Source: Lingula anatina (lineage: Eukaryota; Brachiopoda; Lingulata; Lingulida; Lingulidae). From it: DNA of 64,000 nucleotides. Each line of letters starts with the position of its first letter. Position 1 is the stretch's first letter. The stretch lies in contig NW_019775092.1 in the NCBI RefSeq assembly GCF_001039355.2, positions 131,673 through 195,672 on the forward strand, read 5' to 3'. The notes below the pieces were generated by a model. It was given only the letters and a program-made list of their open reading frames with translations. It was not told the DNA's origin and made no database searches. Made by a program: the position numbers and the translations under genes. Positions 9,919-22,519 of the stretch are shown piece after piece.

Positions 9919-11262
9919 TTATTTAACAAACCTGGAGAATGACGACCCCAGGGGGTAGAGCGACTGGGAGTTGGTGTCCGCGTAGCTGGGGGTCTGCCAC
10001 TGGTTATTACACGGCGGCGGTGGGTTGTACATCCCGGAGTTACACGAGGGGGGCGGCGGAGGGGGCGCGTTGTTCAAAGAGCACGTGTTGGAATACCCTG
10101 TGTTGTTGACGCCGTTGTGGTACCACTTCATGAAAGGGTTGTTCATACTTTGCCTCAAGAGGACCTCGTCCAGCCGGTATGCACGCCGCTCGGCCTCCGT
10201 GTACGGGGAGTAGATAGAGCTGAGGGCGGCTGCCGGGTTGAAGGAGACAGACGGGGAGAGGGGAGCGCCCGGACCGCCCATGTAACCATTATGCATGGCG
10301 AATTCGCAGTCCTTCTTTCTCCCACGGCGACGGGAACGACGCCGCTGACGGAAGTCTCCGCGCATGAAGTCCTGGAGGTTGGCCGGGTGGATGCTCCAGT
10401 AGTTGCCTTTGCCATCCTCACAGCGTCCCGCCTTAATAAAACAGTCATTTAAAGAGAGATTATGGCGGACGCTGTTTCTCCACCCTTGGCCCCGGTTTTT
10501 AAAATAAGGGAAATGTTTCTCTATCCAGTTATAAATGGAGCCCAGGCTCAGCCTCTTTTCCGCGCTTTCTAAAATTGATTTGGCAATGAGGGCGATGTAA
10601 GACAAGGGCGGTTTTTGGTCTGAGGGTTGTTCTTTAGTCTTCTCCTCTGGTTTGTCCAGAGATTGCAGAGCTTCCTCTTCGGCGTTACCCGCGTTCCCTT
10701 CGTTGGAAACCACAGCAGAAGACGCAATGTCGCCTCCATTTTTCTCAGTCGACGTCACTTGCGGGGTGTCGTCTGCTACGCTGTTCTGTTCGTCTGCGGT
10801 GGAAGTCTCGTGCTTGCAGTCTTCTGTCTTCATTTCTGGCGGTGCAGGATTGCTGAGGATATGTGTCTGTTCGACAGAGACCTCACTCCCGTAGCCCTGT
10901 ATTCCCGACACAGGTTTCGAGTCTGCATAATAGGACTGTTTTTGATCTGCAAGCACTGGAGAATTTGTCCCGAACACGTTGAAGTCGTTCCATCCGCCGC
11001 CTCCTCCCAGCTTATAGTAAGACGTGCTAGAGTTTGGAATGGGCTGCAATGGCGGGGAGGCAGCACAGATCATCGTGGACTCCGAGTAACTCGGAGGGGC
11101 TCGGCTCATTCCGAGACAGCTGCTGAATGCGTCACCGAGCTCGGGGCTGTGTGGGAGCTTCATGGCGGAATCAAACATGTCCGTCGGGCGGTAGAGGGAG
11201 GTCTGGTACTGGGCTGGGGGAGCGGCCTGGAAGCACGAACCTTGCATCGTCGTAAACTGCAT
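9919..11262 (-). CDS. foxQ2: FoxQ2-family forkhead transcription factor, copy 2
   Basis: 447-residue single-exon product with the same layout as copy 1: N-terminal Ser/Pro/Tyr-rich region, forkhead domain 217-307, Arg-rich tail 305-317, EH1-like YRLDEVL, Pro-rich C-terminus. It differs from copy 1 at residues 21, 32, 105, 119, 146, 147, 153 and 181 (T/S, S/P, A/S, S/T, T/A, E/D, T/N, S/T; copy 2 first). The forkhead domain and C-terminus are identical although the DNA there carries several synonymous changes, so both copies look protein-coding. The TTG that extends the open frame in copy 1 is absent here, which supports the common ATG start. It may be a true paralogue or the other allele of copy 1. 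Confidence 0.85.
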   Translation of the reverse strand: MQFTTMQGSCFQAAPPAQYQTSLYRPTDMFDSAMKLPHSPELGDAFSSCLGMSRAPPSYSESTMICAASPPLQPIPNSSTSYYKLGGGGGWNDFNVFGTNSPVLADQKQSYYADSKPVSGIQGYGSEVSVEQTHILSNPAPPEMKTEDCKHETSTADEQNSVADDTPQVTSTEKNGGDIASSAVVSNEGNAGNAEEEALQSLDKPEEKTKEQPSDQKPPLSYIALIAKSILESAEKRLSLGSIYNWIEKHFPYFKNRGQGWRNSVRHNLSLNDCFIKAGRCEDGKGNYWSIHPANLQDFMRGDFRQRRRSRRRGRKKDCEFAMHNGYMGGPGAPLSPSVSFNPAAALSSIYSPYTEAERRAYRLDEVLLRQSMNNPFMKWYHNGVNNTGYSNTCSLNNAPPPPPPSCNSGMYNPPPPCNNQWQTPSYADTNSQSLYPLGSSFSRFVK

Positions 11263-11354
11263 TGTTGTCCACGTACCTGGAGTTAAAGCAGAAGTGTCAG
11301 ACAGCGTTCATTTCTGTTTTTCGAGCTGAAACGTTCAATGAAAGTAGCCGTCTG

Positions 11355-11570
11355 CTCAAGTTCTCCTCTAGAACTGCTCCAATGATGGCGACTAGAGATG
11401 GGATATATATGTGTGCACACCTTTGCTACTGAATCGCTCTGCGTGTGCTACCTAAACATTGGATTAGATTGAGAATTAACCAGCTAATAATCTCAACGAT
11501 TTTAAATATTTGATCTCTCCTCTTGGGCTTTGGCATTGATGGAATTCCGTCCTCTGATTGGCCGAAAGTT
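11355..11570 (-). promoter_or_regulatory. Putative core promoter of FoxQ2 copy 2
   Basis: Same TATATATCCC motif (about 11402-11411) and CCAAT box (about 11555-11562) at the same spacing as copy 1. The promoter is nearly identical in both copies, so nothing here predicts different expression. Confidence 0.45.
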
Positions 11571-14051
11571 GGTCGCCTATCCCGCACTTGACACGTCAAT
11601 CAAGAGGGATATGTCCTCCTAAATTCGTGTTTAAAAGTGTTTGATTACGATAATTGCTAAGATGTGCCGAAGTCTGGGGCAACAAACACATAGACGGAAG
11701 CGAAGAAGGTGACAGCGCTGAGAAATTTTCTTTTCTTTTTTCTCCGTGATTCCCGTCGCTATCCCGGGACTTTTTTATTTTCGTTTTCTTCCCTTTGCTA
11801 GTATTCTTTATTTAGCAATCAAAGCATACTACGTATTTTCTCTTTTTTGAAAAAGAAGGTTATATGTTGATTTGTATCTTCACAATGAAATTTCATTCAT
11901 ACAATTATTCACTGTTCTACCAGTTAGAACAATACAACCCATGAGCATACCTGACATACACGTACGCACGCAAGTACGCGCACACACGCACACTCACCAG
12001 CATTCCTGTCCTTGAAAACAACAGAAGTCAGATTACAACCATAATGAGATGCAGTGTGTTTGTTCTAGCAGGTTGCTGTTGACACTGGGTCTATCTATAA
12101 CAGAGATAATGTGACAGATTGTCTTGTACCAGTTTGTTGGAAGTTCGGATGGTCAAATGATAGGAAATGATAAATACTGACAGGGTTAATCCGACTACGA
12201 ATTAAGACGTATGGAAGGCGAACGCTCTGCAAATACAGATTTGAGGAAAGTTTCCAGCTGCCTTTTCGAAAATTGCAAGTCCTAGATAATTTCACATTTA
12301 GGCCCCCTACTACTGCTCTTCTATTTTTAACATACTCCTGCGGTACTTCCTCCATAATTTTGTTAAATTTTGATTTATAATCATCATAAGTTAAAGAATA
12401 GCCAAAACTTGTCAAGCATAAAGTTTTGTTTTGAGCTGTTTTTGAAAATGAAATCTTAGAAAGTTTAAAACTAAAACATTTAACAGCAAAGCATCACTTC
12501 ACCTACAATAGAACTTCACCAACTTCAGTCAGTCGACTTGTGTTTAATCAAACGACTCTACAAGCCCCAAATCTGCGTGTAATATACCTTGTCTAGCTTT
12601 AAAGAGATATAAACTGCGAGATTAAGCGCACTTCGGGCGATCAGTCTCTTTGAACCCCCTCAACGAACTGTTAGGACAACTCCCCACTCTAAGTGAGACC
12701 GCTAAGACAAAGAGACGATACCTGATGGACTTAACCCCGCGTTTGAAGTCACCGACGTTGAAAATGGGTGCATCAGAATGATTACTCGTGGGAAATATAA
12801 CGCCTATTATTTTGCAATTAATTAATTTGTAACATAATGATAAGAACAACTTCCTACTCGAGTGGATAGGCCGAGGATAAACAAGGAATTTTGTGACATG
12901 ATTTGGTGCAAGAAGTATCACTGAATCAATGATAAAGTTGATTTTGGGGCGTTTATCCCCGTTCCCAATGTTCATTTTACACTGCATAATTGTGCTAACT
13001 TATTTTTTTCATGTTTATTTGTGTTATAATGTATGTAATTATACTGGTTTATCTCACCTACGTTCTTCTAAACCTTTGCCATTTGACTTTATTTATTTCT
13101 TCTAGCTGTAATTCGCATTGAATATACACATGTTTATATGAAAACATCGTATTTATTTTTCTGTAATAAATATTGCTGCAGAACACTTTGTCTCTTGTTC
13201 CCATCTATTCACGTCTACTAAATAAATATTTACAAATATAAGTAATAAAATGTAGACTTGATAAAACTAGAAAAATCAGTAAGTGCACCAAAGACACCGA
13301 CCTCCGTTAAGGAAAGAGGCAATCATTGAAAAGGAATACCTGTCAATCCTTTCTCTCCTGACAACGTTGACCTGTCTGCCTTGACATTTTCATGACATTT
13401 TGGTGACAGTATTGTTATAGGTAATATCTCACGAATTAGTAATGTGGATGCCAATGTGTGTGTTCAGTTGTTTTGTGTGTTTTTAATTTTGAATGTTGAA
13501 GAAAAATATTTTGCAGGGGGTAAAAGTAAAAGGACTATTTATTTTGCTAGATGTTTATACCTCTCAAGCCGACGAACAAAATTTACTTTACGATTAGACG
13601 TAGAATAACACGTTGCATATGGACTAAACTTTAATTGCAAATCAATACAGGTATATTATGTAGTTTTCTAGAATTAGTACTCTAACAGTTAATTTCAATG
13701 TAAATGCCATCAAACAATTCTCTTGCGAAAGATTTCAGATTCTTTTTTTTTTTTTTCATGAAATATGGGATTTTATATTTACATCAAAATAAAATATATA
13801 TAACATAGATTCATTATCAAGATAAATGCCGTTATTTACTTTTTACGTCTTTGTATAATTTCCATGCATCATGAGAGTTCTTTCAATATCCTAAAATCTC
13901 ATTCGGTCCACTCTACCCACGTTTCACAGCCTAGGTAAGGGGGGTTCTCGCAACCACCTCCAACTTCTAAAGAGGCCGCCATGTTATTTTTTCACCGGGT
14001 AAATTCCACGATCAACATAATATCCTAAAACATTGTATATGAGCATGTATC
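11571..14051. other. Upstream noncoding DNA of FoxQ2 copy 2
   Basis: Diverged duplicate of 4311-6779. No gene recognised. A 106-codon open frame at 12095-12415 has no counterpart of that length in unit 1, so I treat it as chance. Confidence 0.5.
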
Positions 14052-14430
14052 TAGTCCAAGTCAAGTACAAAGTTTACCGGAGTCAAAATATAAGCTCGGC
14101 ATTACCCAATACAAGTTGTTTAAAGACGTCTGACTTAAGACGGTTATCGAACGCAGAGCCTCCTTATCCCATCCCGGGACGCGGATGATCTGGAAGAGAT
14201 TACTTAATGAAGTTCCTATCTTGAACAGTTAATCATATGCCAATACTACGCGGTGGTTGCAATGATAGAGTTGTCTGGAGGTGGCTGGAGGGGAGGTAAA
14301 CAACCCCCCTTTGTCAACAAATCGGTGTTTAGAGGGATATTATACCGCAATCATTACGCGGACACATTGTGGACAATGGAGATGTTTGACCACGACAACT
14401 GATAGGACATGAGCAGACGATCTTTGTACT
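14052..14430. promoter_or_regulatory. Conserved noncoding block upstream of FoxQ2 copy 2 (candidate enhancer)
   Basis: Near-identical partner of 6780-7160. It contains the same GTAAACAA forkhead-like site (14296-14303), the SOX-like inverted pair and the homeodomain-like motifs. Confidence 0.5.
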
Positions 14431-16053
14431 TGGGCCGAAATAAATGCTGACCGGTTTGTTTTAAATTAATGCACATAAATCCAAGGCTGGCATATATGCA
14501 GACTTCAAACATAGAAATCCCAAGAAACAGATCTAATGATAATTGGCAAGATAGGTGGAGAAATACTTTTAATTTTATTTTTCAATGTCAATAAGCAAAA
14601 TGCATTTGTTAAGGCTGAACGGCCTTTTTTTTTCTTTTTTTTTTTGTAAAATGCAACGATACTTTATTGAGCCATATGGTAAGTTAAAGGTGACATAATA
14701 CATTTGTAATGACATAACGCATGGGAAATATGCATTATTGAAAATATGAAAGCCACTGTAACGGAATGTAATGCCGCATTTAAATAGCTGTGTTTTCCGA
14801 AAAATTGATCAGTGCGACTTCCTTAAGCAGCAGGCCGACGTAAATTTTTGTAAAACATAAATAAATAAATAAATAAATAAATAAATCGTTAATATTTAAA
14901 ATTAAGAAAATAAACGTCGAAAAAATGTACCCTTTCTTTCGATTAAAATTAGGTTTACGTACCATTCGCTTCATGAAATTTGGTAGGTAGAAGTTGATAA
15001 AGGTCTTCAAGAACAACCTATTGAAAACAGGACAAGGACGGGGGCCATGTTCAGCTGTCATGATTTCATTCACCTAGTAACAATTTAAAAAGTTAAAATT
15101 AATGAAATGCCAAATGACAATTTGGTTGAACGTCTGAATATTTATTTGTTTATTTTATTTCTGATTTTCATGACACGTAATCCTTATGTATGTTGTTTTG
15201 CATTTTTTCATTATAGAACCCAAATAAGTTGGGTCTCAACGAGAAAGTGAAAAAAATTCTCGATACTGTACTTTTCGCAATAAATATTATTAATCATACT
15301 CCAATTTCTTCATAGAATTGACATTATAAATGATCGAAGACAATGAACGAAGGGGAAAATCCGTCAATATATTTTTGATGATTAGGAGAATTTATTAGCA
15401 TATAAATATAGCATATTAATAATTTCAACAAAATATAAAATGTTGCTTAAAATCTGACCTTTCTTATGCGTCACATAACTAGTTGTCATTTAACTGTTCA
15501 TTTCACATATTACATTCATTGAGTGAATAGTTAGTCATTACTTAGGAATTCGGGACAACTTAGAGCGAATCTAACAGCCGATAAGACTGGTATAAGACTT
15601 GCACAGGAGGAGGAGGAGGGGCGGGGTCACCTCTTTATCAATCTTAGTGACAATATCGACGAATCCAGCTCATCCCTCACGTTGACAATCTCGGCAGAAT
15701 ACCTGGCATTCCCTTACATCTGCGGCGTCAGTCACTGGGCACGTAAATCGATGGTCTTTAACACAAGAGACAGATAAATACCTAAGTAATAGACAGGCTG
15801 TAAATACGTTATTTACTCAGAGGTTTTACGGCCTTAGCTATCCGGCCATGCGTCAATAAAGACGGTGGGAAAACATGGTAAACTTCCCCATGATGTGGGA
15901 GACTGCTCCTCCTTCCCGGGAAATAACAACAGACGATGACACACTGACAATGCGTGTGCGCGCGTGCGTGTGCGCGAGAGTGTGAATGTTGGAGAGACGG
16001 GGGTTAGCAAGAAGGGGGGGTATAGAGCATAGCTTTTTATGACGTTTGAGACT
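14431..16053. other. Distal upstream DNA of unit 2, no gene
   Basis: Copy of 7161-8762 with small indels, including a longer T run near 14629-14646 and an (AAAT)n tract near 14856-14885. No coding signal. Confidence 0.5.
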
Positions 16054-16422
16054 AACATGACCATCAGGAGTCAATTCTGATTCTATAAATCTGGTTGGGT
16101 CAAAGTCATCATTTATATATAAATGGCCATCGTAAAATATTGCACAACTGAAAATAATAATTTCGATCGTAATCTGCCCAAATCAGTTGCAGGACATTAA
16201 AGTTGTGTGCAAGTATTGTGGGACTACGTATCAATAACAGATATAGCATTTACCTTGATTGAACGCTGCTCAAATCGCACTTCAAGGGTCACTGTTGAGT
16301 GCGTGAGATTTGTGGTTTAGAATAGGGGAAAACGTACGTGAGAAAAACGCAAGCCAATAACTTCACACCTAGTGGCAGTCAAACAACCTGACAGTTCACC
16401 AAGACCTGGCTTGATGCGAGAG

Positions 16423-16463
16423 AGGGCGGGGGGCGGGGGGGGGGGGGGGGGGGGAGGGGGGAG
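16423..16463. repeat. Long G-rich run
   Basis: Some 40 bases of almost pure G, broken only by a few C or A bases. It could form a G-quadruplex and is prone to sequencing error. It follows unit 2 by ~370 bp. Confidence 0.9.
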
Positions 16464-17275
16464 GACAAACAGAGATATATTGAATTCCATGAAAATTGGG
16501 GATGCTAAACTTGTTCCATTTTGGGCAAAAATTAATTTTTGTGGGAGAGCACATCCTTTTCTTTCTTTCTTTCTTTCTTTTTCGTGCCAAAACTTGTTGC
16601 TTTCAATAATAAATAGACCATTTCATCAAAAAGAAAGAAAGAAACTACACAGTGACACACTGCTGTAATAGATGGATTTGCATCTAGAAATCAAGCTTTT
16701 AAAAACAAATAAACTTTTCATAGCAAAACGTCTGTAATCTTGAAAATTCCTGTAAGTTACACGTCACGTCATATACAAAAGAATCATTTGAATGTCAATC
16801 GAAAGCACCCAAAGATCAATCCAATTCTTTGTAATTGACAGAATTAGGACCACAACATCTATGTTCCCTATCCGCCGTCTTAAGGAGTCGCCAGAAGTTA
16901 AGACTCCGCGAAAAAGATAACGGCATTGTGGCGTCGTCAGCGACCCCGGCATGCGTCTTAGCAGTGACAAAACACTGAAGACCAAATGCAGAACAAATGA
17001 CAATTTGATGATTTTCAACGATCTTTTGATGCGGAGCTGATGCAAGATGATGGCGATGATTTCTGAGTGGTGTTGATGTTTGTAGTAAACAACCGGAAGA
17101 CGTCTCTATGGTCTCCAGGCACTTCACACGGCTTCAGTCAGGAAGGAGCGATGGAAAAGGGACGACAAACGGAATTAGACTAAGTGTTGTTACAGAAGAT
17201 AGATAATGAGCGGGACGTAAATACAAAAATCATAAAAAAAGAATGGGAGTAGCACTGGTTTGAAATGAAATGAAC

Positions 17276-17285
17276 TGAGAGAGAG

Positions 17286-17342
<57 letters not shown>
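17276..17342. repeat. (GA)n microsatellite
   Basis: About 67 bp of GA dinucleotides with a few interruptions at the left end. Confidence 0.97.
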
Positions 17343-17345
<3 letters not shown>

Positions 17346-17640
17346 AGTTAATCGTTACTTTTCAGAATTAACAACTCAACTTCCGCACGTGCGAGTATCA
17401 AAACTTCATTATTAATATTCCTCCAAACAGATGAGCCCATAACGCTTGCCATAAACCGAACACTTAACACACCGTGTTTTAACTGAAATCTACCATTGTC
17501 ACTCCTTAACTCACACAAAAACAAAACCATTACGCAAGAAGAGTAAGAAGATTCATCAAAATTCAACAACTAGAAGATTAAGTATATGATTTCTGCACTT
17601 TTAATATGCAAGTTTTAATAGAAATCCTAAGTTAATTCCC

Positions 17641-17712
17641 TGGGCGCGCGTCTCGGGATTTGAACCTTTTGGTGGAACGCAATTCGTTATCTCTGCGGTT
17701 TTCAGCCAGCAT
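17641..17712 (-). repeat. tRNA-like SINE relic
   Basis: On the minus strand the sequence carries AGGTTCAAATCCCGAG, a close match to the tRNA B box and T arm, and ends GCGCGCCCA. About 40 bases upstream, TGGCTGAAAACCGCAGAGAT loosely resembles an A box. The 5' and 3' ends do not form a proper acceptor stem, so a tRNA-derived SINE remnant is more likely than a working tRNA gene. Confidence 0.35.
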
Positions 17713-20700
17713 ATATTTAGGAACATACAACTGATTTATTTTGGAAGACGGTCAAGGGTTGCCATAAAGACATCCCCCGTGTTAAGGACGGCCAAGTCCC
17801 TTCAGAAGATGCCGCAACACGAATACTTTTGTCTTCTTAGTTATTTGTCCATCTTAATTGTTTCATATCGCCCTCAATATTAATATTCTCCCTTGAGTGG
17901 GACGTTACCATTTCACTGGCAACACACACCTGCGATTGATTGAAAATTTAGAAAATGGCAAAAAATAAATAAATTATATCTGGCTGAAAATAGTATTAAT
18001 AAATGTATTAAACTGCTTAAATAGAGCGATTTAAAAGCTACTGCAAGCGTTTAAGTGTTTCGTCAAAACCGCCATGTATACAGAAACTATGATCAATACC
18101 GATTTCATCCGAACAAACACGAAAACAATTGACATCAACTTAAAGTCAATACAGATTGGTAGCAAAACAAAGCACCAAGTTCTTCATAAACGACGATAAA
18201 CTACTAACTGATTTCTTCGAGAATTTGTTCCCCAAAATCCTTGAATTTGAATAATTATTATGGAAGTTCAATGTCCGTGTGGCTTTTTTTCCTCAATATT
18301 TTTCTAAGCACGAGAGTCTCATTTCGACTCGCGGTCAATCACTACACAACAACGCACACTATTTGTGTCAGGGTAAGAGTCTTGTTTCCAAATATTCCAA
18401 ATATTTCGAAGTCGACTGCACTAAAAACATCTCAGCATTCAACTTATGAAAAAACAAAGAAATTGGATAAGTCATTCAATCCTAGCGACATACTGAGAAA
18501 GAAAACATACCTTATTTATGGCAAAATTTAACTTCAGAGTTTTTCATATTTTCATTGACCAAAAAAAAAAAAAAAAAGCCTCAAACTAAAGTACTGAGGG
18601 GAGACAATAAAAGCATTAGTGCATTTGGTAACTTGCTTTTAAAAGTTCGCATAAACTTATTGTAAAAAAAAATAATTAAATAACAACACATGACCAAATT
18701 GTCATCATTGCTGATTTTTTTGTCTCAAGATAATCCCGTCATCACGAAAAGTGTCTAGCTGCACCTTCATCCTAACGATCAAATAAGATTTTCTAATTTT
18801 GTTTTTATCTGCAATTGAACAAGGCGGTGCCGCTTTCCCAATCTCTAAAGGTACCGCAACTTGCGTGTGAGGATTAAGCATTTATGAATTCTAATTACCA
18901 AGTATACAGTCTTATCGTGTGATTTTCCATAACAGGTGATACGGGAGTACACTTTTAGATCCACAAATCACGTTTGCTCCATGTTTTGTGACTATTTTGA
19001 CAAACTTATGATGTGCCTTAATTATGTTTATTCAACTTTCCCTCAAATCACAAAGTTTACAGAACCAACTTGAAGGCTTAATGCAGGTCTTTCTGATATT
19101 TTTATAATTTCATACGTCACTTATGTTCTTCTACTGTGAGAAAGGGTGGAGATTAAAATTTATACAGAGAAAAAAAGGACTCAAATCTTACAAATAGTAT
19201 ATTGTATGTAAATCAATATTCTAGAATCAAAGTGACAGAGGGGTACTCGTGTTAAAGTACTTTGTAAAATCGTACTCGTCGTCAAGTCACAGCCTCTGTA
19301 ATCTTGTGCCAGTGCCAATAAAGACTATTATGAATATCTGAAATACTGAAAAGTCGGTTTTCTCTACCAGTGCCATGCAGCTTTAATTTCTTTCTGAAAA
19401 AGATGACCCTAGTTGTCTACTGCGATCTCGGTACACGGTTTCGATAGCACAGTGAAACGCACGTTTTCTAACATTGCTGCTTACGCTGCCATTATCTGGA
19501 AAAATAATGAAAATTCGGTCTTGCGATACTTTTAGTATTGCTATCCTGAGGTTCGCTCCAGCTGAGAGTGATTTTTTTTATCTACAAACCCCTTAACCTT
19601 CAGCTAAGAAGGCTGATACTGACGCAAGAACAGTAAAAGTAGACATTCTTTGACATCTGAAATCCTCTCCTCTTTATTAGAAACTATCCCCATAGCTGCC
19701 ACAGCGCATGCTGTTCATGCTGCAATGCAAAACAATTTTAACAGAAATTTAAAAACCATGCACAAAGATGTAAAACATCGGCCTTGAATGTTTTTGTTGA
19801 TAATGCTACATTCATGAAATAATTAAACAAAAAATTAAATAAATAAATAAATCATATTTATAAATGGAATTTCAACTCTCAAATATTATACGAAATATTC
19901 AAATGAATAACCTGTAAAGTTCTTCAGAAAGCCAGGCTCCAGCTTACAGTGTGACGGAGAGCCTTCCCTGGTCAAACACGTGCAAGACCACTGATCAGCG
20001 ACTCCTGTGTGCTTCACTGAGTCCTATATACTCAAAAATATGATCACAGGGGAAGAAAACCCACCTTGAAAATATTCTTTTGTCTTATCAAACATCTTGA
20101 ATAGTTTCATCAAGACTGAGAAGAGCAATGTTTGCCTCGTGTCAAGGCAAATTTTACGTCAAACTGGACTCTGAACCATTTTATTTAAGCATTAAGGAGA
20201 TTTTGGCAGTTTTTCAAAATTGACACAGTATTAACACATACTTGTGAGGAAAAGATAATCAAAAGAATCAGAGTTATACTTAAAGTTTTGGAAAGACGGG
20301 CTGGTGGATGCAAATGATAATCTAATACAACAATTGATCTGGATACATGTACACGTATATTGATTGGTTCAGATAACACAAAGATATACTGTACTGATAA
20401 TGCTTTAAAATGTCCCAAAATATATATTTTCCATGTCTACATATACCTCAAAACTACTTAACTTTCCTCTTTTGGACTTTAAAAAACGAAAAAATAAAAT
20501 AAATCTAATTAAAGATCTGGACGTCTATATTTTCTTCTGAACTCTACGGGAAGACGTGGCGGTGACAGGGAGAGGAGAGGGTTAATGTTGATAGAAAAAG
20601 TTCTCTTTTAGCATTGAAATGAAACTTAAAAGAGATATATCTATCCAAGTCACCTTTTGTATGGTAAAACTCCATTCCATAATGTTCAATGATTGTCTAA

Positions 20701-20756
20701 AATATGCATGTAAAGTCTATACATTAAGGCTAGATTGTTGGAGAAAAAAAAAAAAA

Positions 20757-20757
20757 N
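20757..20757. other. Single N inside a poly(A) tract
   Basis: Lies within the ~30 bp A run at 20744-20774; most likely an unresolved homopolymer base. Confidence 0.95.
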
Positions 20758-22519
20758 AAAAAAAAAAAAAAAAACGTACCTTGAAATTGAGCTCCAATTC
20801 GCCGATAAAAAATGTGATAATAAAATTGTTTGATTAGATATAGTTAAACCTTGAGATACGGATATAAAATTAATGAGATCAACATTTAAAGGTACATATA
20901 GGAATAATTATTTGATATTTATAATTTAGGAACACTACTTTGCGTTAAGTTTTGACCATCCCAAGCTGGAAACGCAATTGGATAGTTTTGAATTAATGAG
21001 AAGCGTCATTAGTATATTGTATTTAGGAAAGAATGAAATTGTTTCAATACCAGGTTGGTGGCGTATTTCGAGACAAAATTATATTCTTTCTCTCTGTATA
21101 ATAAAATTTTATTGAGAAATCAATTTTGATCGGCTAGAGTATTATCAAAATTTGTATTTAAACTTGTAAATAAAATTATTAGTTTTTACACGGCTTTATA
21201 CCGTGTTTTACCAGATAAAAAAAGTGGGTATGTCAACAACAAACACGCTCGATTTTGTATTTCTATTTTGTTTTTATTGTCTACATACGACTACCAACGT
21301 CATTACGCTAGCAACCATATTGCTGCTACCTGATTGGTCCTCTAGAAATTACATCAAACACTCGGCCAGCCTCGGTCAATTTCGTCTCCAAATCGGGAGT
21401 CAAGGAATCGACCGAGGCGTTCCGAATGTTACAATACAGTGACAAACACGCTACCTTGACACTAGAAGCAGGAATGAAATAAATAACAAGTACAAGATGC
21501 AATTTCTACGGGGATGTTCCGTTTATAAATGATACCATCCACGAAATACCAGCTACGTGTACAAATGCCTTCCAGGCAATGGGCACAGATCGCTCCTCCC
21601 AGGTGGAAAAAAAAGCAATTTCTGAAAATTCTACACGTATAGATACCAACTCAAGACTAAGATGCTCAGTCTTTTACAAAACAAATTGTGATGTCAAGAT
21701 TTCAGATACTCGAGGTAATAACTCTGTAACTGTCCACTTTCTCTCGCCCACTCTTAACTCGGGAGTGACCTGAACTAACCCATCCAACTCGGACGCCCAA
21801 CAAAACGCTAGCATAACAATCTGTTGCTCCACAAATATCATTAACAAGATATCAAATGTCGAATGTACATCTATCGCTGTCTTTAACATAAATATTTGTG
21901 CTAACAGTCAACTACATGAGAAATATGTATAACTGATACCGAAACTTACATTTAGCAACGTTGCAGTCTTAAACTGAGACCTTTCAAAAGGTAAGTGACC
22001 TGGTTGGACTGGTCACCTGATCTATTGTCATACGGCTAGGAATAGTCTCCATTAAATAACATTCATTTATTAGTCAGCTACATGGTAAGGAGAGACTGGA
22101 GGGCATAGGAAACAATCGTGGAAACTATACAAAGCGCTTAGCAATCATTACTTATAATTCCTAAACTCAAGAGAGCCCACGTGATGGTTTGGCATTGCCG
22201 TAAAAGAAGTGAAAACCCCGCTGGGGTCCCCCATGAACTTGACTGAGACAGCATTTCCTATATAATATTCATTGCCAAGAGTCTGTACAAACAACGTATT
22301 TACCCAATAGTCACTTGGAAAAAAATAACTACCATCTACTAACTGTAAAGCGTGCTTGTGCAATAAAAACCTCCAGTTCTAACAGCAGTCTAAAAGGCAC
22401 TTTGATTTACCCGACTCCGCCAGGTAAATGAATTGTCTTTAAAATTACTCTAATTGCCACTATGTTAAAGCACCTACTTTACTTCATATTGACATCACGC
22501 TTATGTTGACATAGAATCT

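Larger units (their letters stand above)
8764..16053. repeat. Direct duplication unit 2 (~7.29 kb, carries FoxQ2 copy 2)
   Basis: Collinear with 1480-8762. It begins inside the (AAT)n tract and homology ends near GACGTTTGAGACTA. There unit 2 runs on into unique DNA (ACATGACCATCAGG), whereas unit 1 stops at the N. The arrangement of left flank + unit 1 + N + unit 2 + right flank fits either a tandem duplication or two uncollapsed overlapping contig ends. Confidence 0.92.

Noticed and set aside
2660-11262. FoxA or FoxD identity for the two single-exon forkhead genes
   Set aside because: The wing sequence HPANLQDF...RGDFRQRR and helix 3 WRNSVRHNLSLNDCF fit FoxQ2; FoxA has WQNSIRHSLSFNDCF and a different wing.
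12095-12415. 106-codon open frame upstream of FoxQ2 copy 2
   Set aside because: Not preserved at that length in unit 1, no domain, AT-rich composition.
17641-17712. Functional tRNA gene
   Set aside because: Good B box but no matching acceptor or anticodon stems; more likely a SINE relic.
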